Assembly (NCBI GenBank): GCA_013146195.2
Contig: CM028377.1
Location: 25,621,817 to 25,685,816 of the forward strand
DNA length: 64,000 nucleotides
From: Codonopsis lanceolata
Lineage: Eukaryota; Streptophyta; Magnoliopsida; Asterales; Campanulaceae
Reading direction: 5' to 3'
This document shows positions 34,121 through 45,533 of the stretch, one piece after another. Numbering within the stretch: the stretch's first letter is position 1; each line of letters starts with the position of its first letter. Both the position numbers and the translations under genes were made by a program. The notes beneath the pieces were generated by a model, which did not search any database, was not told the origin of the DNA, and worked only from the letters and a program-made list of their open reading frames with translations.

Positions 34121-35465
34121 TGCGAGTGCCCCGATTTTCGATCGATTCCCCCGCTACCGAGAAGCGGGTGGTTTCAAAATCTTTTAAAACGCGTGGGATA
34201 CGCCCGACCTCATTTTGTGGACTCAAAATATAATCAACAGAGTCGCCATCTTTATTTTAAGGAAAACAAAGAAAAACAAAAAATAACCAGATTTGTAAAA
34301 GGGTTTGGAGGTTAAGTTACAAGGTGGGAAGGGGTTAGGCACTCAACTCGCCCTTTCGGTCTCAAAACAAGTTTTTTGGCTAAATATGCCCTTTTATATT
34401 TATTTAAACAGTTGAAATAAAGCATTTTAAATATATATTTGCATATATATAAGGATATAAATACAAACTTACAGTAGTCTCCTTTCTAGAGTTGCGAATA
34501 CATTTATAAAAATTTGGCCATAATAATGGCTCTTTTTAGTGTTATTTGCTATAGAATTTCGGGTAGCATAACTACTTATGTCGTTACATAGGACTATTTT
34601 AAATAGCACTTTTACACAATAAACGTAAATAAAACTTTAATGGACCTACCTCTTGAAGCATGGGGGTTATATCGTGTGTCAAGATCCTTTTTGGTAGGCC
34701 CTAGGGTGCGCTCACTTTATCCTTCAGGGAGAGGAAGTCTTTTCTTTTGATTGATTTCAGGCAGCGTAACTGCTTCGTTTAGTTGTTTTTCACCTCTTTA
34801 TCCGGGCAGCACAACTGCTTGCTTTGGCTGGATTGCTGGCGTCTGGAATCGGGTAGAGCAATTGCTTGCTTCGGCTGGATTTGACGTCTGGATTCGGGCA
34901 GGGCAACTTCTCTTTTTGGCTCTTTTTGAACATGTGAAATAGGGCGGAATCCTAGCAGGGCAACTAGGGTTCACTTTGGCCGGAGAGTTTTAATGTTTAG
35001 GGGAGATTTGGCAGAGCTTCGGGGCTAGAGGGAGAATAACCTTGGCATTCTCTCGGGAGAGCGCTCACAAACTGCGCGGTGAAAGTTTTCTCACTGCACG
35101 AACTCTCTGTGTGGATTCTGAAGACGGGGGCCTTTATTTATAGGCTGAGAGGAGGCCTTCCTTCGTGATTAAGTTTTACCTTTCGTGCTTCATCGCTTGT
35201 ACCGTGCGTTGAGGAGGTTGCACCTTAGGAGGTTGCGCCTTAGGCATGCATGGGGCCTGTGGGGCCCGTCGCCCAGAGGGTTGTGGGTGGCCCGGCCTTT
35301 TATCTTCTAGTTTTGGCACTTTGGCCCTTGCAATTCACTATTTATGCATCCTACTTTTTCTTTTGCATTTTCAACCCTGTAACTTGACATCCGTTAGTCC
35401 TTTTAACAGGTCTTAATATTTTATGTAATGTTACATACCAGGGGTATGAAATTGGGGTGTCTACA
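34121..35465 (-). repeat. 5' LTR of element B
   Basis: Minus-strand start TGTAGACACCCC at 35465, end CACTCGCA at 34121; 1345 bp. TATA box at 35135-35142. About five diverged copies of a CAGC.CAACTGCTT repeat lie at 34757-34945, matching the 45-bp repeats of A. A short tandem GGAGGTTGC.CCTTA is at 35211-35245. Confidence 0.87.
35135..35142 (-). promoter_or_regulatory. TATA box of the element B 5' LTR
   Basis: TATAAATA on the minus strand, aligned with the TATA boxes of the other two LTRs of the family. Confidence 0.7.
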
Positions 35466-36771
35466 CCCCTGAACCCCCACGAAGGGGCGCTGCCCCCTCG
35501 ACCCCCGCGACCTGATCGAGCAGGTCGATCCCCGTTTCATTGCGCACAATCACGATTTTCGAATCCAAAGTGTGTTGTCGAAGCTGATGAAGAAGACGTG
35601 ACATTTTTGGAACAATATTTCGAAAAGTGGACTTTTGAAATTAAAAAAAAAGACTTTTGGAGTTAAAAAGTTAGAAAAAGTGACCGGCCATAATTTTCCC
35701 CTTAATTTTATGATGGGTCTACAATGAAACTTGGGTAGGTAACATGTTATTAACCCTAAAATCAATATCTCCTTCCTAAGTCCTTACACTCATTTTCCAG
35801 AATTTGATCCTGATCTGTTGTGAACATATCCTTCCTTCTCATATTCACTTGGAGTATCAACTATGAACACCTTATGCAGATCTATTATTTCAAGCCCTTC
35901 ACAAAGTTTATTAGATCCAATTAGAACTCATAGACACGTTATACAATGTGCATATCCATTACATGTTTATCCATACACAAAGACAAATATCCTCCTCTTA
36001 CAATTAAAATTACGGTGATACCCTTTTAACATTAAATCTAGACTACTCCAAAGAAGATGTTTAAGCAACCCATGATTCCACTGTGTTGCATCTATTGTTT
36101 CTTTCCTAATCAAGCCCTTGAAATATTCCCAACCTCAATTCCCATCAAACTAGATTAATTTCTCATGGTTGTATCTACCGTTTCTCTTTTTCTATGGTCT
36201 ATCTCGATATCAAAATGCAACTGTCCTTTTTTTATTATATCAAATTATATTTAATTTATCACAATCTAGTCATATGTGTCAACCTTATGGTATCCTCTGT
36301 GGAAACACCTCACCGCCACATATATTTATTGCTAGAGTAAGTCTTCTTTAACCGTCTTACCTAAGTTTTTACCTTATTGCTATCGCTATTCTCTAATATA
36401 TCCTCTCCCCCTTTTTACTATCTAGTGAGACTAATGATGTGTCAAAATCCTAAAAGCTCTTTACTTGTCTTTTTCATTGTCAACCATCTTTCATTCATAA
36501 ACATGTACAATATTAATCTTACTTTGCTATGGATGTCATAAACGGAAGGTTGTTATGATCAACTCTACTATGTGTACAATTCAATTTTTACCATTACGCT
36601 AATAACTAATAAGTTGTGGTATTAATGGGAGAAAGACATATTGGGGGCATGGGGAGGAAATGAAGGTAATAAGTGAAGGACCCGACCCGATACCTCCCAC
36701 GTGGAAAGACACGTGGCCATCAACACAACTATGAGGGACCCACTCCCCAACCACAAATAAAGCACTAGGGT
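35466..36771. other. Intergenic sequence, no gene seen
   Basis: The first 70 bases are GC-rich with two small inverted repeats (GGGGC/GCCCC and GACCTG/CAGGTC). The rest is AT-rich without protein-like ORFs. The right end, together with 42745-43230, formed one sequence before the SIRE insertion. Confidence 0.6.
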
Positions 36772-36776
36772 CGACC

Positions 36777-37542
36777 TGTAAAGGCAAAATAGGCATGTTA
36801 TATTTTGCTCTTGCTCTCACCTTTCTTGATCCTAAAGTTTTGGTATATTTTTGGAAATAAAATATTCATAATATTTTGGTTTTCTTGGTCCTAAAGTTTA
36901 TGAGTATTTTTGGACACAAAATCTTGGCAATGTTCATTTCCTAAAATACGTGTCTAAGAGTCCCTATTTGTTTGGTAAGAAAATCTAGGGAATTAAGGTA
37001 GTTTATTTGATTACCAATTCTAACTCAATCCTTTAGCAAATTGGAGTTTGTTTCCTTTAATGTGTATGTCTCCTCCTCATATAAAAAGAGACACGGGCAG
37101 AGGCAAAAGAGGAAGGCAGAGAGTGCAGAGCATAGAGAGTAGCATACTCAGACATCCCGAACTGAGAGATATCAGATCATACAGAAAATTCAGAAAGCTG
37201 CTTTGATTTTTTAATCCCACGTTTTTTTTACCCTTTGTTTCTGTGGGTTTTGCTCTCCAAGACTTGTTGTCTTGTGAGAGTTTTTGACTTTGTGATTTCA
37301 CATAATTTTTTTTAAAACAATTCATCTTATTTAGTGAAATCTTTTTGGCCATAAGGCTGGGTCTACAAGCATAGAATGTAGACTGTTTGGTATACCTTTG
37401 TGTTTAATTTCTGCTTTAGAATTAAAGTCTTCCATTGTTATTTATATTCTGACCAATGCACCTTCCAGTGTAGCTTCTGTACAAGCTACATTGGGAGCTA
37501 CATTCTGATTTTGTAATGAATCTAGCTACTATTGATCTTACA
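36777..37542 (+). repeat. 5' LTR of the non-autonomous SIRE element
   Basis: Starts TGTAAAGG, ends ATCTTACA. A TATA box (CATATAAAAAG) is at about 37077-37087. A hairpin TGTAGCTT/AAGCTACA lies at 37469-37490, about 50 bases before the LTR end. Confidence 0.92.
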
Positions 37543-37544
37543 AT

Positions 37545-37557
37545 TGGTATCAGAGCC
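37545..37557 (+). other. Copia primer binding site
   Basis: TGGTATCAGAGCC, complementary to the 3' end of plant initiator methionine tRNA, two bases after the 5' LTR. The standard copia site. Confidence 0.92.
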
Positions 37558-37596
37558 TTCTCTTGACGCCACTAAGAGTTGATTCTGGTTGTAGCC

Positions 37597-40204
37597 ATGA
37601 TGAATTCTCAATATGAGAATGTTGTTCATCCTCCTACCTTGACTAATGTTAATTATTCAATTTAGAAAGTCAAGATGCGTATCTTCATCAAATCAATTGA
37701 TGAAAGAGCGTGGCTTGCTGTTCTGAATGGTTGGACTTCACCTATTAGGGGCATCAATCCGAGTCGCCAAACCACCAAGTCAAGTCGAACCATGCGGTTT
37801 GGTTTCGGTTTTAGGTGTTATATGGTTCGACTCGGTTTGAGATTTTGGGGAGTCAAACGGTTTGGTTTGGTTTGCAGCTCGACATGTTGAATCGAGTCAA
37901 ACCAAACCATTTTTAGTGTGTTTTTATAATATTTTATTGGTTTACTTAAATTTTGAAGGATTAGAACTCTTTCTAAATTCAGACCGAACCATGAAACCAA
38001 GCCATGCGCGAAACCGAACCATGAAACCGAGTCGAACCAAGTCAAACCATCATGGTTCGGTTCAGCTCAAGACTTTAAACGGTTTAGCTCCGGTTTGATT
38101 TTTCTCAAATCGATGGCATGTGGTTCAGCTCATAATTTGTTTCAAGTCGAACCATTTACACCCCTACCACCTAAGACCACTGATAATGACGGTGATGTTA
38201 AAATCACCAGTGAGGCAAATTGGACCACTCAAGATAGAACCATTGCTTCGTTTAATTCTAAGGCTCTTTCAGCCATATACAAGGCCTTATATGTCAACAC
38301 CTTCAGAGTTATTGTAAATTATGACTCTGCCAAGGATGTTTGGGATGCTCTTCAAACCTTATGTGAAGGTCCTGCTAGTGTTCATGCTTCAAAACATAGA
38401 ATGCTTACTACTCAATTGAAGAACACTAAAATGAATGAAGATGAAGACATTATGTCTTAATATGCTAGATTACTTGATATATCTAATACTGCTCTTGCTT
38501 TGGGTGATCCTATCACTAATGATCGTCTTGTTAGCAAGATGATGCGCACTTTGCCTGAAAGATTTAATGCCAAAATTTGTGTTATTGAGGAAGCTCATGA
38601 CATTGACAAAATTGGTTTTGAAAAACTAGCTAGCATTCTACAAAATTTTGAGTTAAACCTCAATGAGCAAATTAAGAACAAAGGCAAAGGTGTAGCATCT
38701 TCTACTCCTTCTGTGGAAAGTATTGCTTTTCCTTCTATTGTTGATGTGTCTTCTGAATTGATTGAATTGCACAAGGAGATTGATGAATCTGATTTTGGTG
38801 AAGACTCAATGGATTTTTTAACAACAAAGTTTAAAAATATTTTGAAAGCAAAGGGACAAAACAGATCTCTATCTTTTATCTCACCAAGACTGTTTTCAAA
38901 ACTAAGCCTAGCAAGTTTGCTCCCAAAGAAAGTTCTTTTCAAACCCCTAAAAAATCTTTTACCAATCCTTTTGCTAAACAGCCTACATCTAGAGGTAAAA
39001 ATATTGATTATATTTAATGTATGGCTTGTCAAGGGTTTGGTAATTATTCTAATCAAAGTGCTAATACTTTGAAAAAGAAGGGTTTGAGTTTTTATGCTAC
39101 TCTGAGTGACAGTGATGACGAAGATCCAGATGATCTCATCACTCTCACTATTGTATACAACTCTCAAACTGATCTTGCAGGTTTTTCAGCTGATGTACGT
39201 CTGAATGTAGCTGCTTTACAAACTACATCGGAAGCTACATCGGACAGAAGTTGGGATGACTTTTGCTGCTTTAACACTGCTGTCACTGAAGATGGTGAAG
39301 AATCAGAATTAGATCTGTTGGAAGCCTACAAAGAGCTGTACAAGGATTGGGAAAAAATGATTGGGAAAAGAGGGCTCTTCAAGTTACATTGCTTGGAAAG
39401 ACAAATGATGTACTTAAAAAGGTAAATGAAGATAAAAAATAGTGTATCACAAGACTGGAGTGCTTGCTAAGCAAGAAATATATGGAGATTGAAGATCTGA
39501 AAGAAGAACTGATCAAAGCCAATGAAACCATGGCAAAATGGAGCCAACACAAAAAGGATGATATGTTGAAATCTGGGAATAATGGTAAGTCTGGGCTTGG
39601 ATTCCTGCCAAAGACTTTTGTTAAAGGAGGTGAAGGTACTTCTACTGAACCAAGACAACCCACACAAATTTTCAAAATCCAAACTTTTTTGAAAAAACAA
39701 AAACTAGAAAAAGTAATTTTGTGTCACTACTGTCACAAACCTGGGCATATTCAGCCCTTTTGTTACCTTAAAAAGGCAGTCTATAAGGAAGACGTTAGGC
39801 AAGCTTACCTAGTTCATAACCAAGTGCAGCATCAGATGCAACAACATTCGAAGCTACATCCAAAGCTACATTAGCCAAAAATGTTTAGAAAAGTTTAGGT
39901 TCCTAAAAGACAGTCAGACTTTGTTCCAGAATCACAGAATTCAGAAGTTGAAAGTTCTAAAAATTCAGCAAATGCGGATGCAGCTGCATCACAAGCTACA
40001 TTGGTCAAAACTTTTGCAAAAGCTGAAACTGAATCCCAAAAAACTGCTCCCACTGTGACTGATCGAAGCCACAATATTCCTAGTCGTATACAGAAAAATC
40101 ATCCAATCTCTCAAGTGATAGGTAATATTCATGATGACATATCCACAATGAGAAAATGTAAGGTTGATTCTCACAAATTAGCGTGCTTATCAAAATATTT
40201 TTGA
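37597..40204 (+). pseudogene. SIRE gag with two zinc knuckles (broken)
   Basis: The ATG at 37597 (MMNSQYENVVHPPTL) is followed by the copia gag core: KMRIFIKSIDERAWLAVLNG, then after a MITE insertion KALYVNTFRVIVNYDSAKDV and MLTTQLKNTKMNEDEDIMS. TAG replaces a probable TGG near 37663 and TAA follows at 38458. A first zinc knuckle (about 39010-39060, CMACQGFGNYSNQS) has lost residues. The second, CHYCHKPGHIQPFC (CX2CX4HX4C), is intact at about 39720. Charged coiled-coil-like helices lie around 39300-39560. The product would package element RNA, but stops and shifts block it here. Confidence 0.87.
37746..38166. mobile_element. hAT-like MITE in SIRE gag (421 bp)
   Basis: Terminal inverted repeats TAGGGGCATCAAT and TAGGGGTGTAAAT (read inward). 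Flanks TCACCTAT and CCACCTAA agree at 6 of 8 positions, fitting an aged 8-bp hAT target duplication. The interior is made of GGTTCGGTTT-like repeats on both strands. Removing it rejoins the gag reading frame. Confidence 0.75.
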
Positions 40205-41884
40205 GAGAAGCCTTATTACTTTTAGTAGTTAGTTTTAGTAATTAGTTTAATTTAGTTTTTTTTTTCTAGAGTCCATTTTTTTTTTTTTGCTTTTATTGCT
40301 TGCTTTTTAGATGTGACTATACAACTTTTATGGATGTACCAAATGATCAAAGATTATGGGCTACACATTGATGTGTTAACCATGTATTGTGATAACATCA
40401 ATGTAATTTATATAGCACAAAAATCTAGTTCATCATTCTCGAACAAAACACATTAATATAAGACACCACTTTATTAGAGACCTGGTTGAATAAGAGATTA
40501 TTTGCACTGAACATGTTGGGACAAAAATCGATTGGCTGATATATTTACTAAGAGTCTTGATTTTGAAGAGATTTTCCAATCTAAAGAAATCTCTTGGTAT
40601 GTGTGTCATATGATTTTACACTTAGTTAATTATAAGAAAAGAAAAAAAAGGCATGATTACATTTTGTCTTTAGAGGACACTCTAGATCATTGACTCACAT
40701 GTTTGTGTCTTTTGTTGTTGCTTGGGAATTGCATTCTAATTCAGTTGTGGTATTGGTTTATGATTCTCACTCTCTCTCCCAGCACTTGTACATGTTTGAA
40801 GTCCACAAAGGAAAAAGCTACATAAAGTACAAGGTTGTAGCATCTTATCTTGGTACTATGGAACTTTGGTTCTCATAGGTTGATCTTGAGAAAATTGGAT
40901 ACCCTTGGAAAAATGTGAAAACTAACTAAAGGAAAAGAGTTACCTATGAACAAGGTTTGTTGTCATTCTCTCTTGGGACTATGAATCTTTGGATTTCATG
41001 GGTTGATCTTGTGTAAAATGGTTTCCCTTAGTAAATAGTGTGAAAGACTCCAAATGGCATGTTTTTATAACTTGAAATAAAGTAGAGCTATATTCCTAGG
41101 GAAATAAAGTACCTATGGATTTTATTTATGAGGAAATTTACGAGAGAGAAGTATGTTTGAGAAAAGAAAAGATGCAAAAATTGCACAAAATTTTATTTTT
41201 AGCGAATGCATCTCCCAATGCAACTGCATCAGAAACTACATCTTTTGATCTGGTCTTTATCACTTGTGTGTGATTGTTTTTTATTCTTTTGCCTAGCTTT
41301 TAGTAATCATGCTTTAGGCATAAAATTTTAGAACATGCATTGTTGGTAAGGATATCAGCTTGGTGAAATTTTGTCCTAAAATAAACTGTGCAAATCAATT
41401 TCCACAAAATTTCATGTTGAAAAATATTTAGTGGATATCTAATTTTTGTGTGGAACTAAGAGGTATTGCATCTGGATATGATGTGCTCAGTTATTGCTAG
41501 GAGTGTGATCAAGTCATAGTAAACACTTAATTGTGTTTTTCAAAATCTTGGATTTTTGATAATTCCTAAAAGATTGTTTCTCCTTCTTCCTTTTTCGGTC
41601 AAATAGGGGGAGAGAGATCGAGTGTTTCTGGTGATGATGATGAATTTGTAAATCCATCGTTGTGATTGTTTCTCCTATAAAATGTTTCATGTTTGTTTTG
41701 TATGTAAGTGAGTACATCATTGGTATATTTTGATTTGTGCTTAGTAAATGATTTCTGATTTTATACCTTGCACAAATTTAGGGGGAGATGAGATTTACTA
41801 ACCAATGTATGTTAGATGGTTTGATTGATGTTGAATAAACACTTGTTATTTGATTTGACCAAAAGGTTCAACATAGGGAGAGAT
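40205..41884 (+). other. SIRE remnant: RNase H end and 3' non-coding region
   Basis: 40311-40570 matches the RNase H end of the first SIRE copy (MIKDYGLHIDVLTMYCDN), with stops. The rest is non-coding and matches 4040-5000, including a pair of 140-bp tandem units at about 40805-41070. The envelope-like ORF is absent. The purine-rich AGGGAGAGATTG precedes the 3' LTR. Confidence 0.8.
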
Positions 41885-42327
41885 TGTAAGAATAAAATAT
41901 GTATGCCCTATTTTGGTCTTGTTCTCACCTTTCTTAGTCCTAAAGTTTTGATATATTTTTGGAAACAAAATATTCATAGTATTTTGGTTTTCTTGGTCCT
42001 AAAGTTTAGGTGTATTTTTGGACACCAAAGCTTGGCAATATTCCTTTCCTAAAATACGTGTCTAAGAGTCCCTATTTGTTTGGTAAGAAAATCTAGGGAA
42101 GTAAGGTAGTTTATTTGATTATCAATTCTAACTCAATCCTTTAGCAAATTGGAGTTTGTTTCCTTTAATGTAGGTCTCCTCCTCATATAAAAAGAGACAC
42201 AGGTAGAGGTAGAAGAGGAAGGCAGAGAATGCAGAGCATACAGAGTAGCATACTCAGACATCTCATCTCGAACTGAGAGATATCAGATCATATAGAAAAT
42301 TCAGAAAGATGCTTTGCTGGAATTTGA

Positions 42328-42370
42328 ATGCAGTTCCGGATAAAGCTACATCCGGAACTACATTGAGCTG
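42328..42370 (+). repeat. 9-bp hairpin in the 3'-LTR-specific block
   Basis: GTTCCGGAT (42333-42341) pairs with ATCCGGAAC (42350-42358) around AAAGCTAC. Outside the stem are ATGCA and TACAT, giving the family pattern with GCTACAT in the loop. Confidence 0.8.
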
Positions 42371-42671
42371 TTGTGGCTGTTTGTCATCATAGGGTTTCTA
42401 GGAAGTTGATTTTTTAATCCCACGTTTTTTACCCTTTGTTTCTGTAGGTTTTGCTCTCCAAGACTTGTTGTCTTGTGAGGGTTTTTGATTTAGTGATTTC
42501 ACATAATTTTTGCAAAACAATGCATCTCATTTAGTGAAATATTTTTTGCCATAAGGTTGGGTCTACAAGCATAGGCTTGTAGACTATTTGGTATACCTTT
42601 GTGTTTAATTCCTGCTTTAGAATTAAAGTCTTCCACTGTTATTTATATTCTCTGACCAATGCACCTTCCAG

Positions 42672-42693
42672 TGTAGCTTTTATATAAGCTACA
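42672..42693 (+). repeat. Conserved LTR-end hairpin (3' LTR copy)
   Basis: TGTAGCTT pairs with AAGCTACA around TTATAT. The same 8-bp stem with loop CTGTAC is at 37469-37490, and a 7-bp version is at 8459-8480. All lie about 50 bases before the LTR end. Confidence 0.85.
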
Positions 42694-42744
42694 TTGGGAA
42701 CTGCATTGACAGTTTTGCGAATCTTAGCTACTATTGATCTTACA

Positions 42745-43549
42745 CGACCACCTACCAAGATATATAGACGACCATGAGCTGACTGGCCAAAGATCATTGA
42801 TGCTCGACAGATCGGTTCGAGGACCAAGCATGGTTGACCATCCAGCCGAGGAACATCCATGCTCGACAAAGAGATTCGACCAAGATTGATACCTGACCAG
42901 CCAGGTGTCACTACCCGATCGGAAGGATGTGGGCGTGCTCTGCGCTAGCCGCAATCCCTTCCACTAACCCACTTCTTGATACGAAAGGTACAATAGACAG
43001 AGCACGAGCCAATGAATAGTCACCCAGCTAGCCGCCCAACAACATGTTAGTCTCCACGACCAACTATCAGCTTTGGCTTGGTGCCCAAGCCGGGGGCTAT
43101 AAATAACATTCGCTACCACCTTCAGCAGGTTACAATCTATTCCCACACAAACAAGCACACCACTCACTCTCTAAATATAGTTATCACCAAAGGACTTTAA
43201 TTAATTGGGAAAACCTCTCAACTCCCTAACTGAATTCTCATTTTCAAGTCATCATCACTGTCACAACAAAGAACTAGGGAGACCATTTGATTCCCAAAGC
43301 AACCAAAAACCAATCCAGTCTCACTTTCAGAAGAACCAAAGCTCAGATATCCTATTTATCAGTCATACCCTAGCTCTAGTCCATTACTTGGACTACCAGC
43401 TCAATCACCCAGTTTCTTGGCGTGATCAATAAGCAATGATGTATCTTTATTGGATGACATTTAGACATTATATGATCGATAATAGTGTCTCAATGGCTTA
43501 GGTTAAGAAATATTTTGAAATTAAAGAACATTTTTTATACTTTTGTTAC
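42745..43549 (+). other. LTR-like promoter region interrupted by SIRE
   Basis: No ORF of protein-like composition. GGGGGCTATAAATAA at 43093-43106 is a good TATA context, followed by a leader-like CA/CT-rich stretch with ACACAAACAAGCACACC. This resembles a plant LTR promoter on the plus strand, but I cannot find its partner LTR or boundaries. From 43231 on I see nothing. Confidence 0.45.
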
Positions 43550-44020
43550 TGGGGTGTAAGTGGTTGGTTTGGTTTGGTTTATGTCAAAACCACGAAACCG
43601 AACCATCTCTATTAGTTTTAAAAATCTCAAATCGAATCGAATAAGTCTTTGAACCGAACCACTTGGTTCGGTTTGGTTTGGTTCTGGTTTGTGATTTATA
43701 TAAATTCTTTGTATTTAACTTAATTGACATTAAAAATAACAATAAAAATAAAATTTTAATTTAGTTTGGTTTAGTATGAATATATATTATACATATCAAA
43801 TGATCCAAAGATTCATAATAGTTAACAAATATTATCTAATATATTATATAATAAATAAACAAAAATATATGAGTTAGTTTGGTTTAAATTGGTTTAATAC
43901 TAAAAATCGTAAACCAAATCGAACGATTTTTCAATTTTTAAAACCAAACCGTTTTCAATCAAAATCAAATCAAACCGACTGGTTCGGCTCGACTCGACTT
44001 GGTTCCGATTTACACTTTTG
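43550..44020. mobile_element. hAT-like MITE related to 37746-38166
   Basis: Starts TGGGGTGTAAGTGGTT, ends with CGATTTACACTTTTG, and is filled with GGTTCGGTTTGG and its complement. The target duplication is not clear, so the boundaries are approximate. Confidence 0.6.
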
Positions 44021-44689
44021 TACCATATGTACACAATTTATATAGTTCATTGAGTGAGATATGTTGTTTGAACTAGTAGTTGATGGAACCAATTCAAACT
44101 TACGGTATAATTGTCGAGGGCATTTGATAATCTACCAAAGAAAAAAGAAAAGTCAAAACAGAATATTCTTCAACACAAACATTTAAGTCCCGAAGATTCA
44201 TATCTTAACACATGGTTTAGATGCCTCCTTCCAAAAATAGTATGGAATCTTGTCAAATTTATGTAGTGAATAGATCACCACCATTCCTTTCTGATCCACC
44301 AACCCCATCCTCCCCTCCCCCAATCCAATGGTCATTATCATCCCTTGGCTTCCAAATCTATCATGAGAACAAGCCTCCAATAAAAAATTTCTTAACTGAG
44401 ATATAGCATAGCAACTAGTGGTGTTAAAATTAGTGTTACGAGTAATAATGAATTAGCTTATTATTTATGGTTATTTATAGATAATAAATTATTATCCATA
44501 GTTATTCATAAATAATAAATTAACTCATAATTATCCATAACATTTATTTTATTATCCCTAATAGCAACCAATCATAGTAACAGTATTTCCAATCAAGAGG
44601 GAGTACTAATATAAACAAACCAAAGGAAAGCCTTTCCCAAATCAATATACAAATATATTTGTTTGGTGGAACGTTTTGCTGATCAAAAA
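44021..44689. other. AT-rich stretch with an imperfect palindrome
   Basis: No gene seen. 44455-44530 reads almost the same on both strands (TTATTTATGG on one side, TTCATAAATAA on the other, centre near 44487) and could be a small foldback element. Confidence 0.5.
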
Positions 44690-44691
44690 TA

Positions 44692-44949
44692 CTCCCTCCG
44701 TTCTTAAATAATTGTCCTGCTTGACCCGGCACACAGTTTAAGAAAAAGTAATTGACTTGATTATTTATATTGGTTTAATGTGTAGTTTCCATTAATGTCC
44801 ATGTATATGTGGCCCATAATTAAAGTAGAGTGAAAAAATAAGGGTAAAGTGGTAAAAGTAATGTTCTAAAAAGGTAAGTTTCAAAGTGGAAAATTATTTT
44901 GGGACGGATGAAAAAGGAAAGGAGGACGATAATTTAGGGACGGAGGGAG
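44692..44949. mobile_element. Stowaway MITE upstream of GLDP
   Basis: Termini CTCCCTCCGT and ACGGAGGGAG, flanked by TA on both sides (44690-44691, 44950-44951), 258 bp. The classic Stowaway (Tc1/mariner) form. The interior GGCACACAGTTTAAGAAAAA is shared with 54815-55075 and 57550-57810. Confidence 0.9.
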
Positions 44950-45331
44950 TATAAGTTTTCTCTTTAAAAATGTTTTAATACAATGTTTTAAAAAATATGC
45001 AGCATTTCAAAAATATATTACGTTTACAACTATTATATGTATGAAAATAGTGTTTTGAAATAGTTTTCCAAACATGTTTACAAGAAAAAATATGTTTTCA
45101 AAATATTGCACCAAACGAAGCCTAAATGTAATTTTTTTGTTACGAAAAACTTAATAAATCGTACCAAAGACAAATATTTGAAACACTAACCACGTAATTA
45201 AAATTCAGCTTAAAAAGTAATTGACTTTTCAATTAAAGTTAGCCTCATGATTCTGATTTCCTTACAAACCCAAACACCTAATAAGATCCATGTTAATATT
45301 TGGTGCAAAGATGATAAGAGTAATAAATTAA

Positions 45332-45524
45332 GGGTAATGCTAAGGCCACTCTAATAGCACTTAATTTTGGGTACCAAATGATGTGATATTTTATGTGTCA
45401 TATTATTAACATAACTTTTTAACTTATAGTGGAGCCCATAAAATGTCAAATAAGATGACACATAGAAAACCACATTATTTGGTGCACAAATTTGAATGTT
45501 TATTGAGTGACTCTAGCATTACTC
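45332..45524. mobile_element. Mutator-like MITE with perfect 9-bp target duplication
   Basis: 193 bp with inverted ends GGGTAATGCTAAGGCCACTC and GAGTAATGCTAGAGTCACTC, flanked by ATAAATTAA at 45323-45331 and 45525-45533. The 9-bp duplication points to a Mutator-like transposase. No coding capacity. It lies about 630 bases before the GLDP start codon. Confidence 0.88.
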
Positions 45525-45533
45525 ATAAATTAA

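Larger units (their letters stand above)
36777..42744 (+). mobile_element. Non-autonomous SIRE-type copia element with target duplication
   Basis: A complete LTR-to-LTR unit of 5968 bp, flanked by CGACC at 36772-36776 and 42745-42749. Order: 5' LTR 36777-37542, PBS, gag 37597-40204, a 250-base RNase H remnant near 40311-40570, non-coding 3' part, purine tract, 3' LTR 41885-42744. Protease, integrase and nearly all RT are missing, so it could only move with help. The LTRs differ in length (766 and 860 bp), mainly by a 95-bp block present only in the 3' LTR. The zinc knuckles in gag are of SIRE type. Confidence 0.93.
41885..42744 (+). repeat. 3' LTR of the non-autonomous SIRE element
   Basis: Starts TGTAAGAAT, ends GATCTTACA. 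TATA box CATATAAAAAG at about 42186. It has a 95-bp block at about 42312-42407 that the 5' LTR lacks. The conserved hairpin is at 42672-42693. Confidence 0.92.

Noticed and set aside
35457..35666. ORF starting MSTPLNPHEG
   Set aside because: It crosses the LTR boundary of element B, and its start is the LTR end itself; composition is not protein-like.
37545..37557. Possible tRNA gene at TGGTATCAGAGCC
   Set aside because: Only the primer site complementary to the initiator tRNA 3' end; no cloverleaf around it.
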